Counted from the first letter of the stretch, positions 8,156 through 14,897 are shown. The stretch is 37,003 bases of DNA from Spirochaetaceae bacterium (GCA_026418115.1 JAOABY010000016.1:1-37003); one strand, 5' to 3'. Numbers and translations: made by a program. Notes: generated by a model from the letters alone, not told the origin.

Positions 8156-8201
8156 GCTTGAAAATTTTCATTTTTCTGTCAAGAAAATTGAAAATACAAG
8201 C
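8156..8201. terminator. Large A+T-rich palindrome between tRNA-Arg(CCU) and the HEXXH gene
   Basis: Arms 8165-8177 and 8182-8194 pair over 13 bp with one mismatch around a 4-nt loop, and GCTTG (8156-8160) pairs with CAAGC (8197-8201) outside them. It lies between a plus-strand tRNA and the 3' end of a minus-strand gene (stop at 8226). T-rich arms on both strands make a bidirectional terminator the simplest reading. Confidence 0.55.
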
Positions 8202-8225
8202 TGTTATTCTTTGGGACACATTGTA

Positions 8226-8654
8226 CTATTCGTCATTCTGGTCAACTTTTCCAAGTTTGTTTGCCCATGATTCCGGGTATCCATCTTCGTATCCTGGTCC
8301 GCCCCATGCGCGCCCGTAACGAGAAATTAATACGCCACGCAAAGCTGAAGGAATTCCAACAGCTAGGAGATAGAGTGGCCCTAACATTCTGGACTGAATT
8401 GTATGGCCATATTCATGCCTGACTATTCTGCTATTCAAAAGTACAGGGTTATATCTTGAGTCGATGAAAATGAATTCGCCCAGAGAAACGCCAGGTACCT
8501 TAAAATTCTCTATCATAAGAATATGACTTTTATTGTATGTAGATATTCCATGTATTCTGGGCTTTAATACCAGAATCATGCCCAATGCCAGAATTGTTTG
8601 AGGCAATTCCCACACATAGCGCAGAATTTGAATAACGAATTCTTTGATTTTCAA
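8226..8654 (-). CDS. Small membrane protein with HEXXH (zinc metalloprotease-like) motif
   Basis: A 142-residue protein that I cannot place in a named family. A hydrophobic N-terminal helix (about 6-30) is followed by a soluble stretch, then RHEYGHTIQS with HEYGH at 80-84, a zinc-binding HEXXH core. A second hydrophobic segment follows (GPLYLLAVGIPSAL), then a Gly/Tyr-rich tail ending GYPESWANKLG whose Glu or Asp residues could supply a third ligand. HEXXH fits a metallopeptidase, but no activity is shown. The TTG start at 8654 is favoured because AGGAG lies six bases upstream and no in-frame ATG fits. It is A+T-rich compared with its neighbours and sits behind a tRNA gene, suggesting acquisition by transfer. 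Confidence 0.72.
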   Translation of the reverse strand: MKIKEFVIQILRYVWELPQTILALGMILVLKPRIHGISTYNKSHILMIENFKVPGVSLGEFIFIDSRYNPVLLNSRIVRHEYGHTIQSRMLGPLYLLAVGIPSALRGVLISRYGRAWGGPGYEDGYPESWANKLGKVDQNDE

Positions 8655-8937
8655 GGTCTTCTCCTGGAAATTTATAATTTTACCAATATTATTTAAACTT
8701 GATTAAATTCATAATATTCTTTTGCCATTCCAAGCACATCATATCCTACCATAAAGACCATGGCCCTGAAAGAATGGCAATCCTTTTTCTGGGAGCCGAT
8801 GGATTTGTAACCTGTGATGCGCTCTTCTGTCAGGAAGATGCTATACATAGGCCTTTTGTGTATTCCCCAGCCAGGAAGCCTGGGAATACAGCTACCTTGA
8901 CCCGCAAGCGAGAGTCAGCTAGCTTGAGGGGCACATC
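8655..8937 (+). other. A+T-rich intergenic region and leader of the MFS gene, with a hairpin
   Basis: No convincing gene is seen here. GTATTCCC (8860-8867) pairs with GGGAATAC (8882-8889), extended by AG/CT with one bulged C, giving a stable hairpin about 50 bp before the MFS start. No T-run follows, so it is not an intrinsic terminator. A TATACA box at 8842-8847 and a TTGACC just after the hairpin are promoter fragments without good partners. GAGGGG, seven bases before 8938, is the ribosome-binding site of the next gene. Confidence 0.4.
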
Positions 8938-10173
8938 ATGCATCCTTTTCAAAAGCTTTTCTCCGTATATAGGGGCCTGCCCAGACCTCTCTATGTGCTT
9001 TTTTTCGCCACAGTCATCAATTCGGCAGGCATGTTCGTCTTTCCCTTTCTTACCCTCTATCTGACCAGCAGGCTTGGGTTGAGCCAGAAAGAGACAGGTA
9101 CCTTTCTGATGCTGGTGAGCCTCGCCTACATTCCCTCGAACTATTTAGGCGGCAAGATTGCAGACCGGTTTGGGCGCAAGAGGCTCATGGTCATTTCGCA
9201 GATCATTTCTGGACTGCTGTACGTGCCCTGCGGATTCCCGGGAATTGGCAAAGCGGTACGATGGTTCATTCTGGCCAGTGTGATGTTTGATGGACTGACT
9301 GACCCCGCACGCTCAGCCATGATGACGGATCTTACCACTCCCGAGAATCGAAGGCCAGCGTTTTCGCTTGGCTATCTGGGCCATAATCTGGGCTTTGCGC
9401 TGGGGATGATCATTGCAGGTTTTCTGTTCGAGCATGCGCCATCCTGGATGTTCTGGGGAAACGCCATCGCAATTCTGCTTGCAGTGACGCTCGTTATCAT
9501 CAAGGTACCCGAAACCAGGCCTACTCATGAGCAGATCGAAGCCAGCTATGGCAGCGGAACAAGCGATGAGGCGCACCGAGGCAATCTTCTACAGGCGCTC
9601 CTCTCAAGGCCGTATCTCATCATTTTCACGCTGCTGACGGGCCTGTATGGCTTTGTGTATGCGCAGCATCGATTTGCACTCCCCTTGCAGGCAAAGGAGT
9701 TTTTCGGCGCGAATGGAGCGGTGGTCTATGGGACGCTCATGACTCTGAATGCTGCCATGGTCATCGTACTCTCCACTCCGATCATGACCTTGACGCAGCG
9801 CTGGAAACCCATCAATGCCGTTGCTTTCTCGGGGGTGTTATTTGCGCTCGGCTTCGGGCTGGTAGGATTGGTGCCGTCGGTATTCCTCATGTATCTCACC
9901 ACCGCACTCTGGACAATTGGCGAAATCGTCAATGCCACCAATGAAGGTACCTATGTGGCAAATCATACACCGATCTCTCACCGGGGGCGGTTCAATGCCG
10001 TACTGCCGCTTCTGGGAGGTCTGGGCTGGACTGTGAGTCCACAGGTTATTGGTGCATTCTCTGATCGGTTCGGGCTCAGAGCGGTATGGCCATTGCTGGG
10101 TTGTGTGGCACTGCTCGCAGCAGCTGGTATCTGGTACCTTGGGCTCCATGAATTGCGACATCAGAAACGGTGA
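8938..10173 (+). CDS. Major facilitator superfamily (MFS) transporter
   Basis: A 12-span secondary transporter, probably a drug/H+ antiporter-type exporter or a metabolite carrier. The 411-residue product has the usual MFS length and the motif A loop between spans 2 and 3, GGKIADRFGRKRLM (71-84). A central cytoplasmic loop (about 180-205, HEQIEASYGSGTSDEAHRG) separates the two halves. The second half includes GEIVNATNEGTYVANHTP, resembling MdtH/YqjV-like carriers, and substrate is unknown. GAGGGG seven bases before the ATG supports this start. It stands alone between two tRNA-Arg genes, with a hairpin after it. Confidence 0.85.
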   Translation: MHPFQKLFSVYRGLPRPLYVLFFATVINSAGMFVFPFLTLYLTSRLGLSQKETGTFLMLVSLAYIPSNYLGGKIADRFGRKRLMVISQIISGLLYVPCGFPGIGKAVRWFILASVMFDGLTDPARSAMMTDLTTPENRRPAFSLGYLGHNLGFALGMIIAGFLFEHAPSWMFWGNAIAILLAVTLVIIKVPETRPTHEQIEASYGSGTSDEAHRGNLLQALLSRPYLIIFTLLTGLYGFVYAQHRFALPLQAKEFFGANGAVVYGTLMTLNAAMVIVLSTPIMTLTQRWKPINAVAFSGVLFALGFGLVGLVPSVFLMYLTTALWTIGEIVNATNEGTYVANHTPISHRGRFNAVLPLLGGLGWTVSPQVIGAFSDRFGLRAVWPLLGCVALLAAAGIWYLGLHELRHQKR

Positions 10174-10192
10174 GGGGATCATGTGACCAATC

Positions 10193-10215
10193 CAGGAACT
10201 TTCGGAAATTTCCTG
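10193..10215 (+). terminator. Hairpin after the MFS gene
   Basis: CAGGAA (10193-10198) pairs with TTCCTG (10210-10215), and TTT with AAA inside them across one C/T mismatch, with a CGG loop. It starts 20 bp past the stop codon but lacks a T-run, so it is only a probable transcript end. Confidence 0.45.
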
Positions 10216-10230
10216 AAATAGAGCTCCAGA

Positions 10231-10259
10231 TTGACACAAGGCCGATGATACTGTACATT
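10231..10259 (+). promoter_or_regulatory. Promoter of tRNA-Arg(UCU)
   Basis: TTGACA (10231-10236), a 17-base spacer and TACATT (10254-10259) end 26 bases before the tRNA. Confidence 0.72.
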
Positions 10260-10285
10260 CCACCAGCAGCAGGCATCGAAGCCAC

Positions 10286-10359
10286 GGGATCATAGCTCAA
10301 CTGGATAGAGCAACTGCCTTCTAAGCAGTAGGTCGGGGGTTCGACTCCCTCTGGTCCCA
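10286..10359 (+). tRNA. tRNA-Arg, anticodon UCU
   Basis: The 74-nt cloverleaf has acceptor GGGATCA/TGGTCCC (one G-T pair), D stem GCTC/GAGC, anticodon stem ACTGC/GCAGT with loop CTTCTAA (anticodon TCT, reads AGA), variable AGGTC and T stem GGGGG/CCCTC with loop TTCGACT. CCA is not encoded. The A+T-rich stretch downstream, ending in a degenerate copy of this tRNA, indicates that the gene was used as an attachment site. Confidence 0.95.
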
Positions 10360-10397
10360 TTGATTATCAAGGGTTTTCCGTGATAGCCTTATTGCGG

Positions 10398-10419
10398 TGG
10401 ACCAAAAATGGACCAAAAA
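10398..10419. repeat. Perfect 11-bp tandem repeat beside tRNA-Arg(UCU)
   Basis: TGGACCAAAAA occurs twice head to tail (10398-10408 and 10409-10419), 38 bp beyond the tRNA. It may be a recombinase arm-binding site of the former element. Confidence 0.75.
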
Positions 10420-10494
10420 AAAATTATATAGTATGTCGCTGGCGCGTCTGATATGTAAAATTAGATAGGTAGCTTCCCGTCCCAGTGTTATGTG

Positions 10495-10629
10495 TTACTT
10501 ATTTGCAATCTTGCGCAGTTGCTCATAGTGGTCCAATGTAAAGTTGACGGCCACTGCTCTTTTGCTCTCTTTTACGGTACCTATAGTCCGTCTTTGTTGC
10601 TCAATGTCTGACTGACGCCACCATATCAC
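10495..10629 (-). CDS. Possible small or remnant ORF, unrecognised
   Basis: A 44-codon reading frame (GTG at 10629, stop at 10495) whose C-terminal half reads KRAVAVNFTLDHYEQLRKIA. This resembles the strand-helix start of small DNA-binding proteins or a C-terminal piece of one. There is no good ribosome-binding site. The frame stays open only about ten codons further upstream. It may be the end of an element gene cut off by deletion, or chance. Confidence 0.25.
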   Translation of the reverse strand: MIWWRQSDIEQQRRTIGTVKESKRAVAVNFTLDHYEQLRKIANK

Positions 10630-10676
10630 TGCTATCGGCACCGCGCAAGCGCTTCTTTAAATTTTTTTCTAATTTT

Positions 10677-10705
10677 TTGATTATTTGCTGCAAAAGCCCT
10701 ACAAT
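10677..10705 (+). promoter_or_regulatory. Promoter of the ribbon-helix-helix gene
   Basis: TTGATT (10677-10682), a 17-base spacer and TACAAT (10700-10705) lie 21 bases before the ATG at 10727. This suggests the gene is still expressed inside an otherwise decayed stretch. Confidence 0.6.
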
Positions 10706-10726
10706 AGGAACCAGGAGGAACCGTAA

Positions 10727-10939
10727 ATGGGAGAAACAAGGAGGACGAAGGTATCAATCAGGATACCGGATGAGCTTCTGAAAGAGCTTGAGTTGGAACG
10801 GCAGAGGACAGAGCCATATTCGGCGTTGTCTACATACATTAGCAATGTCCTTGCTCGCGCACTTCGCGCCGAGCAGAAAGCTAGAAGAACAGTCAGCGAT
10901 CCGGGGGAATCATTGCCCAATACCGAATCGGACCAATAA
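10727..10939 (+). CDS. Ribbon-helix-helix DNA-binding protein (CopG/Arc-like)
   Basis: A 70-residue protein whose N-terminal half fits the ribbon-helix-helix fold. The strand TKVSIRIPDELLKELE (about 7-22) is followed by helix A, a turn and helix B with the conserved hydrophobic pattern in YSALSTYISNVLARALRAEQ (about 29-48). Such proteins dimerise and bind operators; many are antitoxins or element copy/transfer regulators. AGGAGG eight bases before the ATG and a good promoter support expression. The C-terminal tail is polar and probably disordered, where a toxin-binding segment would be expected. No toxin gene follows, so it is either a solitary regulator or an antitoxin that has lost its partner. 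Confidence 0.75.
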   Translation: MGETRRTKVSIRIPDELLKELELERQRTEPYSALSTYISNVLARALRAEQKARRTVSDPGESLPNTESDQ

Positions 10940-11041
10940 GTCAAAAAAAAGTGATTGCGTTTCGCGTCATGGGGAACACAAAAGAATTACAAAAAGTTCA
11001 ATATAAAAAAGGTCATATCATTCCATTCAAGGAGCAGTCTT

Positions 11042-11299
11042 TTAAAAAGGATTATAGCAGCTATGCTGCTCGGAGCACTGCTTGCAGGCTGAGTGACGAC
11101 TAACCACATCAGAAAGCTGTAGCAGGGGTTGAGTGAGCCGCAAATCCGCAAGGTATTACAAGCGCTGCCGGACCGGAAAATAGTAAAGACAGATGGTGTT
11201 CACACCTATACTACCTACATTTGACATAAGAAGTTTTGAGCTAGACAGGATATTACGACGTTGTACATCTTAGTCTTTGATGGTAGGGTCGCTGGATGA
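11042..11299 (+). pseudogene. Dead lipoprotein gene (start codon, lipobox Cys and several codons lost)
   Basis: The frame reads a basic, hydrophobic signal peptide KRIIAAMLLGALLAG followed directly by TGA where the lipobox Cys should be. It continues VTTNHIRKL, a stop, then QGLSEPQIRKVLQALPDRK and VKTDGVHTYTTYI, another stop, and ends near LYILVFDGRVAG. This order matches small BamE/SmpA-like lipoproteins (LAGC at the lipobox, a helix with VRKVLG-type motif, then a DGRV strand); the assignment is by resemblance. AAGGAG is still present (11029-11034), but the codon at the proper distance is TTA, so the start is also gone. At least four in-frame stops occur without a frameshift, so the gene decayed by substitutions. 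Confidence 0.65.
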
Positions 11300-11324
11300 A
11301 GTATTAAGTTATGCGCCATTTAAT

Positions 11325-11347
11325 TGGACACAAGAATGGACCTAAAT
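11325..11347. repeat. Degenerate copy of the TGGACC tandem repeat
   Basis: TGGACACAAGA (11325-11335) and TGGACCTAAAT (11337-11347) stand one base apart, matching the spacing of the perfect pair at 10398-10419. They lie about 75 bp before the degenerate tRNA copy, which is why I read them as the other end of the former element. Confidence 0.4.
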
Positions 11348-11420
11348 TTTATAAAACTAGGTGTACACCGGAGGAATCCAGAGGAATGATAATCTTGATA
11401 CTGGCTGTTTTCGTGAAATC

Positions 11421-11488
11421 CCATTAAAGCTCAGGGGTGCTAAAAGGACTTGTAACTGCCTTCTAGACACTAGGTCAGTGGTTCAAAT
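11421..11488 (+). pseudogene. Degenerate tRNA-Arg(UCU) copy
   Basis: The segment 11454-11488 matches the anticodon arm to T loop of the intact tRNA-Arg(UCU) (10312-10346) at 28 of 35 positions without gaps, including an exact 12-base run AACTGCCTTCTA that carries the anticodon. AGCTCA of the D arm is also present at about 11428-11433. The anticodon and T stems no longer pair, so it is not a functional tRNA. It is best explained as the second attachment site or a duplicated tRNA end. Confidence 0.6.
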
Positions 11489-11490
11489 AT

Positions 11491-11729
11491 CAATTTTCAA
11501 TATAGAATTAGATATATAAATATAACTTTGTTTTATGGACTCCTTTCATTTTCTTTCTTATATAGGGCCAATAATATTCAGTTATTCTCTATCCTCTGCC
11601 ATACGATCCATGGCTGCATGTAAATGCAGCCACTGCTTTGCTATAAGACACGATCTTTCTATAGATATGCGAGTATCCAATTGAAGGCCAAATATCGATT
11701 TGCAACCCTGATTGCCTCTTTTTTCGCGC
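11491..11729 (+). other. Intergenic region before the ABC importer operon, with a perfect palindrome
   Basis: No gene is seen. TGGCTGCAT (11611-11619) and ATGCAGCCA (11624-11632) form a perfect 9-bp inverted repeat with a GTAA loop, about 100 bp upstream of the operon's promoter. It lacks a T-run, so it may be an operator for the sugar importer or a processed hairpin. The rest is A+T-rich. Confidence 0.4.
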
Positions 11730-11759
11730 TTGACTTCGCATGAATATGCCGGATACTTT
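11730..11759 (+). promoter_or_regulatory. Candidate promoter of the ABC importer operon
   Basis: TTGACT (11730-11735), an 18-base spacer and TACTTT (11754-11759) lie 46 bases before the binding-protein ATG. The match is moderate. Confidence 0.5.
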
Positions 11760-11805
11760 GAGTATACACATTTGGGAGAATATGAATGTGGAACAAGGAG
11801 GCATC

Positions 11806-13059
11806 ATGAACATGAAAAAAGGTATTGTCATTGCAATGCTGCTGATGCTCGCAGCTGGAAGCCTCGTGTGGGCGCAGACCATGACCATCACCTACTGGCA
11901 GTACTTCTACGAGTCGAAGGTCAAGCTCATGGATGAGCTTATCAAGATGTTCGAGCAGCAGAATCCGGGTATCAAGGTTGAGCAGGTAACCTTCCCCTAT
12001 GAAAGCTATAACCAGAAGGTTGCAGCTTCAATTCCTGCGGGAGAGGGCCCGGATATCATCAACCTGTTCTACGGCTGGCTGCCCATGTACGTAAAGGCAG
12101 GCTATCTCCAGGAGCTTCCGCCCAATGAATTCACCAAGGCATACTTCGAGAAGAACTACTACAAATTCGTAGCGGAATCGGTTGATTTCAACGGAAAGTA
12201 CTACGCAGCTCCAACGGCTGTCCGTACGCTCGCCCTGCTCTGGAATAAGAAGCTTTTCAGGGAGGCAGGGCTCGATCCCGAAAAACCGCCCAGGACGCTG
12301 GACGAACTCGCTGCCTATGCACGAAAGCTTTCGAAGTATGATGGTCAGGGCAATCTGGTGCAGGCAGGGCTGGCCATGCAGCCAACCGGCCAGGGGCATA
12401 ACTGGATTCGCGAAGTCCTCTTCCGTCAGTTCGGAAATGAGCCTTACAGTGCCGATTACAGAAAAGTGACCTATGCCGATGACAAGGGAATTGCCGCATT
12501 CCGCTGGTACACGGATCTGATTGTCAAGGACAAGGTAGGATACCCCAATTTTGCGACTGATGACGTCACTGCATTCCGCTCCGGCAAGGCTGCAATGAAC
12601 ATCGATGGCTCATTCCGCATCGCTACGCTCAATGCGATCAAGGATCTGGAATGGGGAGCGGCGGAACTGCCTTCGCATAACGGCGTCAAGTCAAACTATG
12701 CATCCTATTGGACACACGCCATCGTTGCCGGCGTCAGCGGCAAAAAGCTCGAAGCCTCCGTCAAGTTCCTGAAATTCATCACCTCTCCTGAGGTGCAGGA
12801 ACTCTGGCTCAAGAATGTGGGCGAGCTTCCCGCCAGCCCGGCTCTTGCTGCAAAATACAAGGATAATCCGGTGTATGCCCCGTTCTTCAACGGTCTGGCA
12901 TATGCGCATGCGAGCCAGTTCGTAGATGAGGCAGGGCAGAGGACCATTCTGGTCGATGCGGTGGACAAGGTCTGGCTGAAGAAGGTGGACCCGGCTGTTG
13001 CGCTCAGAGAGGCTGCTGCAGCTGAACAGAAACTGATCGACGATTTCTGGAAAAAGTAA
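11806..13059 (+). CDS. ABC transporter substrate-binding protein, carbohydrate type (SBP_bac_1)
   Basis: Periplasmic solute receptor that delivers substrate to the two permeases encoded next. The 417-residue precursor begins with a signal peptide MNMKKGIVIAMLLMLAAGSL, with likely cleavage after VWA (residue 23); there is no lipobox Cys. The mature part opens with MTITYWQYFYES and contains GEGPDIINLFYGWLP, the sequence pattern of family 1 extracellular binding proteins, which usually bind oligosaccharides, polyols or sugar phosphates. AAGGAGG stands four bases before this ATG; a second ATG two codons later is also possible. An in-frame extension to 11740 lacks a site and is rejected. It is the first gene of the operon, followed by a large stem-loop. 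The enzymes encoded downstream suggest a nitrogen-containing substrate, but that is inference. Confidence 0.9.
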   Translation: MNMKKGIVIAMLLMLAAGSLVWAQTMTITYWQYFYESKVKLMDELIKMFEQQNPGIKVEQVTFPYESYNQKVAASIPAGEGPDIINLFYGWLPMYVKAGYLQELPPNEFTKAYFEKNYYKFVAESVDFNGKYYAAPTAVRTLALLWNKKLFREAGLDPEKPPRTLDELAAYARKLSKYDGQGNLVQAGLAMQPTGQGHNWIREVLFRQFGNEPYSADYRKVTYADDKGIAAFRWYTDLIVKDKVGYPNFATDDVTAFRSGKAAMNIDGSFRIATLNAIKDLEWGAAELPSHNGVKSNYASYWTHAIVAGVSGKKLEASVKFLKFITSPEVQELWLKNVGELPASPALAAKYKDNPVYAPFFNGLAYAHASQFVDEAGQRTILVDAVDKVWLKKVDPAVALREAAAAEQKLIDDFWKK

Positions 13060-13067
13060 ACGAACAG

Positions 13068-13117
13068 CAGGGGAGGCGGCAGCGACATACGGCAGAGTGT
13101 GCCGTCTCTCCTGTTTC
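13068..13117 (+). terminator. Strong stem-loop between the binding protein and permease genes
   Basis: A 14-bp stem (13068-13081 with 13100-13113, two G-T pairs) with an 18-nt loop is followed by TTTCTT. It sits directly after the binding-protein stop and before the first permease. Such hairpins commonly act as partial terminators or 3' stabilisers that keep the binding protein in excess over the permeases. Confidence 0.65.
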
Positions 13118-13142
13118 TTGCTGAATGCAGAAAGGTTGTTGC

Positions 13143-14030
13143 ATGACACTCAAAGCAAGAAAAGCCTTCACCGCATATGCTTTTCTTCTCATTCCTCTGG
13201 TGTTCTTCCTCACGGTGCGATTCGGACCCATGCTGTACATGCTCGCAATGAGCTTTACCAACTGGAGTCTCATGCGCAAGGTGCCTGCATTTGTGGGTTT
13301 TTCCAACTACCTTAAAGTTCTGAACGATCCTGTCTTCCTGCAGTCGCTCGGCAATACGGCACGATACGCGATCTTCGGGGCACCGCTTGTCATTGTTGTC
13401 AGCTTTCTCATTGCGCTGATGCTTGATGCCATTCCGAGGGGCAAGAGCATCTTCCGGCTGATCTATGTATTGCCCTATATCACTCCCGTAGTGGCGGTAA
13501 GCTGGGTGTGGCGGTGGATGTATCAGCCTCCTCCGATAGGAGTCATCAATGGTGTGCTTGGCGCCTTGGGGCTCCCCGCAGGAGAATTCCTCAACAGCAC
13601 CACCCAGGCGCTGCCCTCGATTCTGGTGGTGAATGTATGGGTCGAACTCGGCTACTGTACGACGATTTTTCTTGCGGGCCTTCAGACCATACCGCGCGAG
13701 ATGATGGAAGCAGCGCAGATTGATGGAGCGAACGCAAGGCAGATCCTGCTGAAGATAACGATCCCGCTGCTGAATCCCGTGATTCTGTTCCTGACCGTTA
13801 TGGAAGGCATTCAGTTTCTCAGGATTTTCACCCAGGTTTACAATATGTCCATGCAGGCGATGGGCGGGCCGCTCAATTCCACCAAGTCTGCAGCACTGTA
13901 CATCTACCAGAAGGCTTTCATGTATTTCGAGATGGCGCAGGCAGCGGCTGCAAGCCTTATTCTGTTTGTCATCATCATGTCGATTACGCTGCTGCAATTG
14001 CGGTTTTTCGATAAGAACCTGAGTTACTGA
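13143..14030 (+). CDS. ABC transporter permease, MalF/UgpA-like
   Basis: First inner-membrane subunit of the importer. The 295-residue product has about six membrane spans, starting with AYAFLLIPLVFFLTVRFGPM. The cytoplasmic EAA loop that contacts the ATPase is clear at EAAQIDGANARQILLKITIP (about 203-222). The ATG at 13143 is favoured over 13125 because AAAGG lies seven bases before it. It is followed nine bases later by the second permease. No ATP-binding subunit is encoded in the window, so the pair probably uses a shared MsmK/UgpC-type ATPase encoded elsewhere, as is common for this subfamily. Confidence 0.93.
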   Translation: MTLKARKAFTAYAFLLIPLVFFLTVRFGPMLYMLAMSFTNWSLMRKVPAFVGFSNYLKVLNDPVFLQSLGNTARYAIFGAPLVIVVSFLIALMLDAIPRGKSIFRLIYVLPYITPVVAVSWVWRWMYQPPPIGVINGVLGALGLPAGEFLNSTTQALPSILVVNVWVELGYCTTIFLAGLQTIPREMMEAAQIDGANARQILLKITIPLLNPVILFLTVMEGIQFLRIFTQVYNMSMQAMGGPLNSTKSAALYIYQKAFMYFEMAQAAAASLILFVIIMSITLLQLRFFDKNLSY

Positions 14031-14039
14031 GGAGAGGTG

Positions 14040-14897
14040 ATGGAAAAGGTTCCTGTCAGACAACACGGTCATGCAAAGAGGAAGCTGCCTGTCACTATCC
14101 TGGCAGCCTATGTGATGCTTGGGTTGCTTTCTGTCATTATGATTTTCCCGTTTGTGTGGATGCTGCTCTCAAGCCTCAAGGATGCGACGCAGATCTTCAA
14201 GCTCAGGTTTCTGCCTGAAGCACCGACTCTCGACAATTACCGCTATATTCTTTCCAGCACCAGCAAGTTTCCCCAGTGGTTCAAGAACTCCGTGATCGTG
14301 GCTCTCTGCACCACGGCATCAGTCCTGTTCTTCGATTCACTGGTAGGATATGCATTGTCAAAATTCAGTTTCCCGGGCAAGAAACTGATATTCCTGCTCA
14401 TCGTCAGCACGCTCATGATCCCTACCGAGATGCTTGTCATCCCCTGGTATGCCATGGCCCGGGCAATGAAATGGGTCAATACCTACTGGGGCATCATGTT
14501 TCCTGGCATGATCAGTGCGTTTGGGGTCTTCCTGATGCGCCAGTTCATGCAGACCCTGCCCGATGATCTGATCGATGCTGCCCGGGTTGACGGAATGGGA
14601 GAATTGAGAATTTTCCTCACCATTGTGCTGCCTCTCGTGCGCCCCGCGCTTGCCACTCTGGCCATCTTCAATTTCATAGGCAACTGGAATGCCTTTCTGT
14701 GGCCGCTGATTGCTGCATCCAAGCCAAAAATGTTCACGCTGCCGGTCGGTCTGGCGAATTTTTCGGGAGAGGCGGGGAGTGACTGGCATTACATCATGAC
14801 GGGTGCGGCGGTTGCCATGGCTCCGCTCATTCTCGTGTTCCTGCTGTTTCAGAAGCAGATCGTACGCGGCATTGCCATGACCGGCCTCAAAGGCTGA
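14040..14897 (+). CDS. ABC transporter permease, MalG/UgpE-like
   Basis: Second inner-membrane subunit of the importer. The 285-residue product has a basic N-terminus, a first span at ILAAYVMLGLLSVIMIFPFV, the MalG-type segment FVWMLLSSLKD and the EAA loop DAARVDGMGELRIFLTIVLP (about 178-197). It ends KQIVRGIAMTGLKG, the usual C-terminus of this group (IVxGLTxGAVKG). An AGGAG site five bases before the ATG supports this start rather than the GTG directly upstream. It follows the first permease by nine bases and precedes the amidohydrolase gene by 22 bases, so the five genes from 11806 to 17414 look co-transcribed. Confidence 0.93.
   Translation: MEKVPVRQHGHAKRKLPVTILAAYVMLGLLSVIMIFPFVWMLLSSLKDATQIFKLRFLPEAPTLDNYRYILSSTSKFPQWFKNSVIVALCTTASVLFFDSLVGYALSKFSFPGKKLIFLLIVSTLMIPTEMLVIPWYAMARAMKWVNTYWGIMFPGMISAFGVFLMRQFMQTLPDDLIDAARVDGMGELRIFLTIVLPLVRPALATLAIFNFIGNWNAFLWPLIAASKPKMFTLPVGLANFSGEAGSDWHYIMTGAAVAMAPLILVFLLFQKQIVRGIAMTGLKG

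Larger units (their letters stand above)
10360..11490 (+). mobile_element. Decayed integrated element next to tRNA-Arg(UCU)
   Basis: The stretch begins at the 3' end of an intact tRNA-Arg and ends with a degenerate copy of the same tRNA body. Related short repeats lie near both ends (10398-10419 and 11325-11347). It is A+T-richer than its surroundings and holds a small ribbon-helix-helix gene, a dead lipoprotein gene and otherwise non-coding sequence. This is the pattern left by an element that entered at a tRNA gene and then decayed. No intact integrase is present, so the type of element cannot be named. Confidence 0.45.

Noticed and set aside
10969-11103. A 44-codon frame after the ribbon-helix-helix gene, considered as a toxin partner
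   Set aside because: It has no ribosome-binding site, overlaps the dead lipoprotein gene in another frame and has no toxin-like features.
11387-11428. A 13-residue hydrophobic peptide frame resembling a type I toxin or leader
   Set aside because: The Shine-Dalgarno sequences lie too near or too far, no antisense RNA promoter is seen, and it lies in decayed sequence.
12705-14072. A 455-codon open frame on the minus strand opposite the binding protein and first permease
   Set aside because: Its sequence is rich in His, Arg and Gln without any motif, and both genes on the other strand are unmistakable.
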